A stretch of 64,000 nt of DNA, taken from the NCBI GenBank assembly GCA_015061775.1, contig SUVY01000004.1, positions 1 through 64,000 on the forward strand, read 5' to 3'. The DNA comes from Lentisphaerota bacterium. GTDB lineage: Bacteria > Verrucomicrobiota > Lentisphaeria > Victivallales > Victivallaceae. Positions 62,183 through 64,000 of this stretch are shown piece by piece. Position 1 is the stretch's first letter. Each line of letters begins with the position of its first letter. The notes beneath the pieces were generated by a model that was given only the letters and a program-made list of their open reading frames with translations, was not told where the DNA came from and made no database searches. Both the position numbers and the translations under genes were made by a program.

Positions 62183-63009
62183 CACAACGGCCTTATTTTT
62201 CTGCGTTTACGAGCTCCTGAACGGGAACCTGTTCCCTCATCTGAGCTCTTTGCTGCATCGTCTGCGGAAATCAAATGCTCTTCTGTACGGTCTTCTTTTT
62301 CCCGCGTTTTAACAGTACACTTTATCCACCACAAACTTATTTCAAACAAAAGCCACGCAGGAAGCGCCATTGCCAGCTGACTTATAACATCCGGAGGCGT
62401 AAGAAATGCGGCAACAATAAAAATCACCGTTATTACCACGGGACGCCGTTTACTCAATGTTTCCGGCGTAACAAGTCCCATCTTTGCCAGCAGCACCAGC
62501 ACTATCGGGAATTGAAAACTTACGGCAAATCCCAATATCAGCATCGATGACATCGATAGAAAATCTCCGACACCGATAACAGGCTGCAGCCCATTGGTGG
62601 CAAAGCTGTAAGAAAACTTCATCACCATCGGCAGTACAACATAAAACGAAAAAGCCGCTCCGGATATAAAGAGAAATGCTGCAGCGAAAGAGAACTTCAG
62701 GAGAGCTGATTTTTCGTGTTTGTATAATCCGGGAGCCGCAAAAGAGGCAAGCTGCCAGAATATCCACCAGCTTGCGGCGGCGATTCCGAGTACAAGTCCC
62801 ATCTGCAGCTGGACAAAAAATGGTTCAAGCGGAGTAAAGTAGTGCAGCTTCATCCCCTCCGGACACACTGTCTTTACCATATATTCAAGACAGTATGGTG
62901 CAGCGAAAAATCCGGGAATGACCGTTACAGCCAATCCGGCGAGAGAACGCAATATGACTCCGCGGAAATCCTCAAGCTGATCGAGGATGCTTCCGTTGGG
63001 ATCTCTCAT
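62182..63009 (-). CDS. tatC: Sec-independent protein translocase TatC
   Basis: A 275-residue inner-membrane protein with six hydrophobic segments. It begins with LDQLEDFRGVILRSL, and has FTPLEPFFVQLQMGL and LTPPDVISQLAMALPAWLLFEISLW, both diagnostic of TatC, the receptor for twin-arginine signal peptides. The C-terminus is an extended charged tail. Its ATG overlaps the tatA stop by one base. Confidence 0.97.
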   Translation of the reverse strand: MRDPNGSILDQLEDFRGVILRSLAGLAVTVIPGFFAAPYCLEYMVKTVCPEGMKLHYFTPLEPFFVQLQMGLVLGIAAASWWIFWQLASFAAPGLYKHEKSALLKFSFAAAFLFISGAAFSFYVVLPMVMKFSYSFATNGLQPVIGVGDFLSMSSMLILGFAVSFQFPIVLVLLAKMGLVTPETLSKRRPVVITVIFIVAAFLTPPDVISQLAMALPAWLLFEISLWWIKCTVKTREKEDRTEEHLISADDAAKSSDEGTGSRSGARKRRKIRPL

Positions 63010-63221
63010 TATTTCTCTTCTTTGCTCTTATCCTGACTCTTTTCGGAGTCCTTTACCGCAGGCTCGCGGTTGATCTCGTCGATAATGCCGTCTTTGGCAT
63101 CCTTGAACTCACGGGAGGCTTTTCCCAATGCGCGGGCAACCTCAGGAATACGTTTTGCTCCAAACAAAATCAATACGACAAAACAGATGAGCAAAATCTC
63201 ACTCATTCCGATACCACCCAT
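63009..63221 (-). CDS. tatA: Sec-independent protein translocase TatA/TatE
   Basis: A 70-residue protein with one N-terminal membrane helix (EILLICFVVLILFGAKRIPE), the FGxKRIPE hinge, an amphipathic helix (VARALGKASREFKDA) and a charged tail, as in TatA. GAGG precedes the ATG at 63221. It pairs with tatC directly downstream; no separate tatB is visible. Confidence 0.95.
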   Translation of the reverse strand: MGGIGMSEILLICFVVLILFGAKRIPEVARALGKASREFKDAKDGIIDEINREPAVKDSEKSQDKSKEEK

Positions 63222-63229
63222 TTTTTACC

Positions 63230-63907
63230 TCACTTTCCTTTTTTTTCAGGGAGAAATTCTATATAGTCTATCTCCACCCTGGTATTGGATTTGGTATATT
63301 GGCTGTTTCCTGCGACTCCTATGGCAAACCTTTTGCGGATATCGCGCTTGAAACAGTTTCTGAAATCTTCAAGTACATTGCGCTCCTCGACGACCCACTC
63401 CCCTGCCCGGGTTGCTCTGTTACGCATACATATACCGAATACAGTAACAGCTCCGCCGCCGTAACGTTTGAGCAGACAACTGCCGGGACGGCGCATGATC
63501 TCCCAGCGGTAACTTATGGTAAACTGGCGGATCGTGTTGCCGTCGCAAATATATATCGCCGCAGCCTGATCATCCGGCTCTTGAGTTCCGGTAAACTTCA
63601 CCGGTCTTATCACACGCCAGCGCCAACGCATTATCGGAGTCTTTTTGAAATCAAGTCCGGGAGGAGATATCAATGCTATTCCAGAAGAGTTGTTGCATTC
63701 CACGACAAGCGCTTTGCCGTCCCTGGCTCCGGAACATTTTTCGACCTTGAATTTACTGGCAGGAATATGCAGTGCAGAACGGCGGATCTTCCATACCGCT
63801 TCAAACTCCTGCTTATCTGAAAAATCAAAGACCACCGGTTCTGCCGCTTTGCCGCAAACAGCAAAAGCAAACAAAACTGTCAGACAAATAAATGTCAGAG
63901 CCTTCAT
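63230..63907 (-). CDS. DUF3047-like exported protein
   Basis: A 225-residue protein with signal peptide MKALTFICLTVLFAFAVCGKA. The body has the DUF3047 pattern: PIMRWRWRVIRPVKF, DDQAAAIYICDG, then EERNVLEDFRNCF and FAIGVAGNSQYTKSNTRVEIDYIEF. Function is not known; the fold is probably a beta sandwich. It lies 8 bases upstream of tatA and overlaps the preceding transglycosylase-like gene by four bases. Confidence 0.8.
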   Translation of the reverse strand: MKALTFICLTVLFAFAVCGKAAEPVVFDFSDKQEFEAVWKIRRSALHIPASKFKVEKCSGARDGKALVVECNNSSGIALISPPGLDFKKTPIMRWRWRVIRPVKFTGTQEPDDQAAAIYICDGNTIRQFTISYRWEIMRRPGSCLLKRYGGGAVTVFGICMRNRATRAGEWVVEERNVLEDFRNCFKRDIRKRFAIGVAGNSQYTKSNTRVEIDYIEFLPEKKGK

Positions 63908-64000
63908 TTTTCCTGATACCTGCGATAGCGTTTCATGATCTGTGTCACATAACGCCGTGTTGATTTTATTGTTATGCGTGATACAACGTCTCCGTTTTTG
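63904..64000 (-). CDS. C-terminal end of a probable soluble lytic transglycosylase (5' part outside window)
   Basis: An open frame enters from base 64000 and ends with TGA at 63904-63906, overlapping the next ATG. The visible 31 residues include KSTRRYVTQIMKRYRRYQEK, which resembles the conserved end of SLT transglycosylases (TRNYV...Y..Y). Because only the tail is present the family call is tentative. Confidence 0.5.
   Translation of the reverse strand, partial: KNGDVVSRITIKSTRRYVTQIMKRYRRYQEK

Noticed and set aside
1-64000. tRNA, rRNA, CRISPR array or riboswitch
   Set aside because: Intergenic regions were read for cloverleaf-like arms, regular spacer arrays and known riboswitch cores; none was convincing.

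Overview
The window looks like chromosome from a member of the Lentisphaerota (Victivallales-like, PVC superphylum), probably anaerobic or gut/sediment associated and specialised in carbohydrate breakdown. Pointers are a type II-secretion-like pseudopilin with the H-X9-DG motif inside a sugar operon, many SGNH/GDSL and acetyl-xylan-esterase-like hydrolases, very large sodium/solute symporters in sugar operons, and a huge AIDA/Pmp-like repeat protein. The phylum call is inference from gene content; no rRNA or tRNA gene was found. Promoters follow a consistent grammar: TTGAMA-like -35, 17 bp spacer, -10 usually TATATT.

Layout. 1-4141: 3' truncated giant surface protein with an N-terminal metallopeptidase-like motif (minus). 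4242-6633: pnp with terminator, promoter and a structured leader. 6673-13913: two acetyl-xylan-esterase-like hydrolases, an MFS transporter, a GT4 glycosyltransferase, a lipoprotein and a SurA/PpiC-like protein. 13941-14129: a short element with terminal inverted repeats. 14201-20534: Ser/Thr kinase, radical SAM activase-like enzyme, DUF4886 SGNH hydrolase, a Na+/H+ antiporter fused to a PTS EIIA domain, a CBM9-like protein and a small monooxygenase. 20619-24240: LacI regulator, pseudopilin and secreted beta-helix protein in one operon. 24345-26559: DtxR-like regulator, mnmA, rlmH. 26569-29168: SDR, enolase-superfamily dehydratase and histidine phosphatase operon. 29286-32001: two esterases bracketed by a near-identical direct repeat that carries an outward promoter; the second copy contains a 93 bp hairpin insert and is followed by a second copy of the short inverted-repeat element.

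32008-35270: AraC regulator, GH5 hydrolase and MFS transporter. 35279-43336: four-gene operon of a 1291-residue secreted GH42-like enzyme, two Gfo/Idh/MocA-type proteins (one lacking the NAD domain) and a sodium symporter. 43422-50428: hexuronate catabolism (uxaB, uxaA) with an AAA+ ATPase, plus a second, paralogous symporter whose promoter shares an 18 bp word with the uxaB promoter. 50478-51254: type I dehydroquinate dehydratase-like protein. 51401-60382: an ABC exporter and HlyD-type adaptor in one run with umuDC, then a phosphodiester glycosidase, xseA, an amidohydrolase and a PHP-domain protein. 60372-64000: minus-strand run of a transglycosylase end, a DUF3047 protein, tatA, tatC, rsmB and trmL.

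How it fits together: secreted or cytoplasmic glycosidases and esterases release sugars and uronic acids, sodium symporters and MFS carriers import them, and oxidoreductases, dehydratases and UxaA/UxaB feed the products to central metabolism. LacI, AraC and direct-repeat operator candidates suggest substrate control. The most unusual items are the repeat-borne promoters, the LacI-pseudopilin-beta-helix operon, the shared promoter word of the uronate genes, the possible pnp leader switch, and the SOS polymerase genes joined to an exporter.
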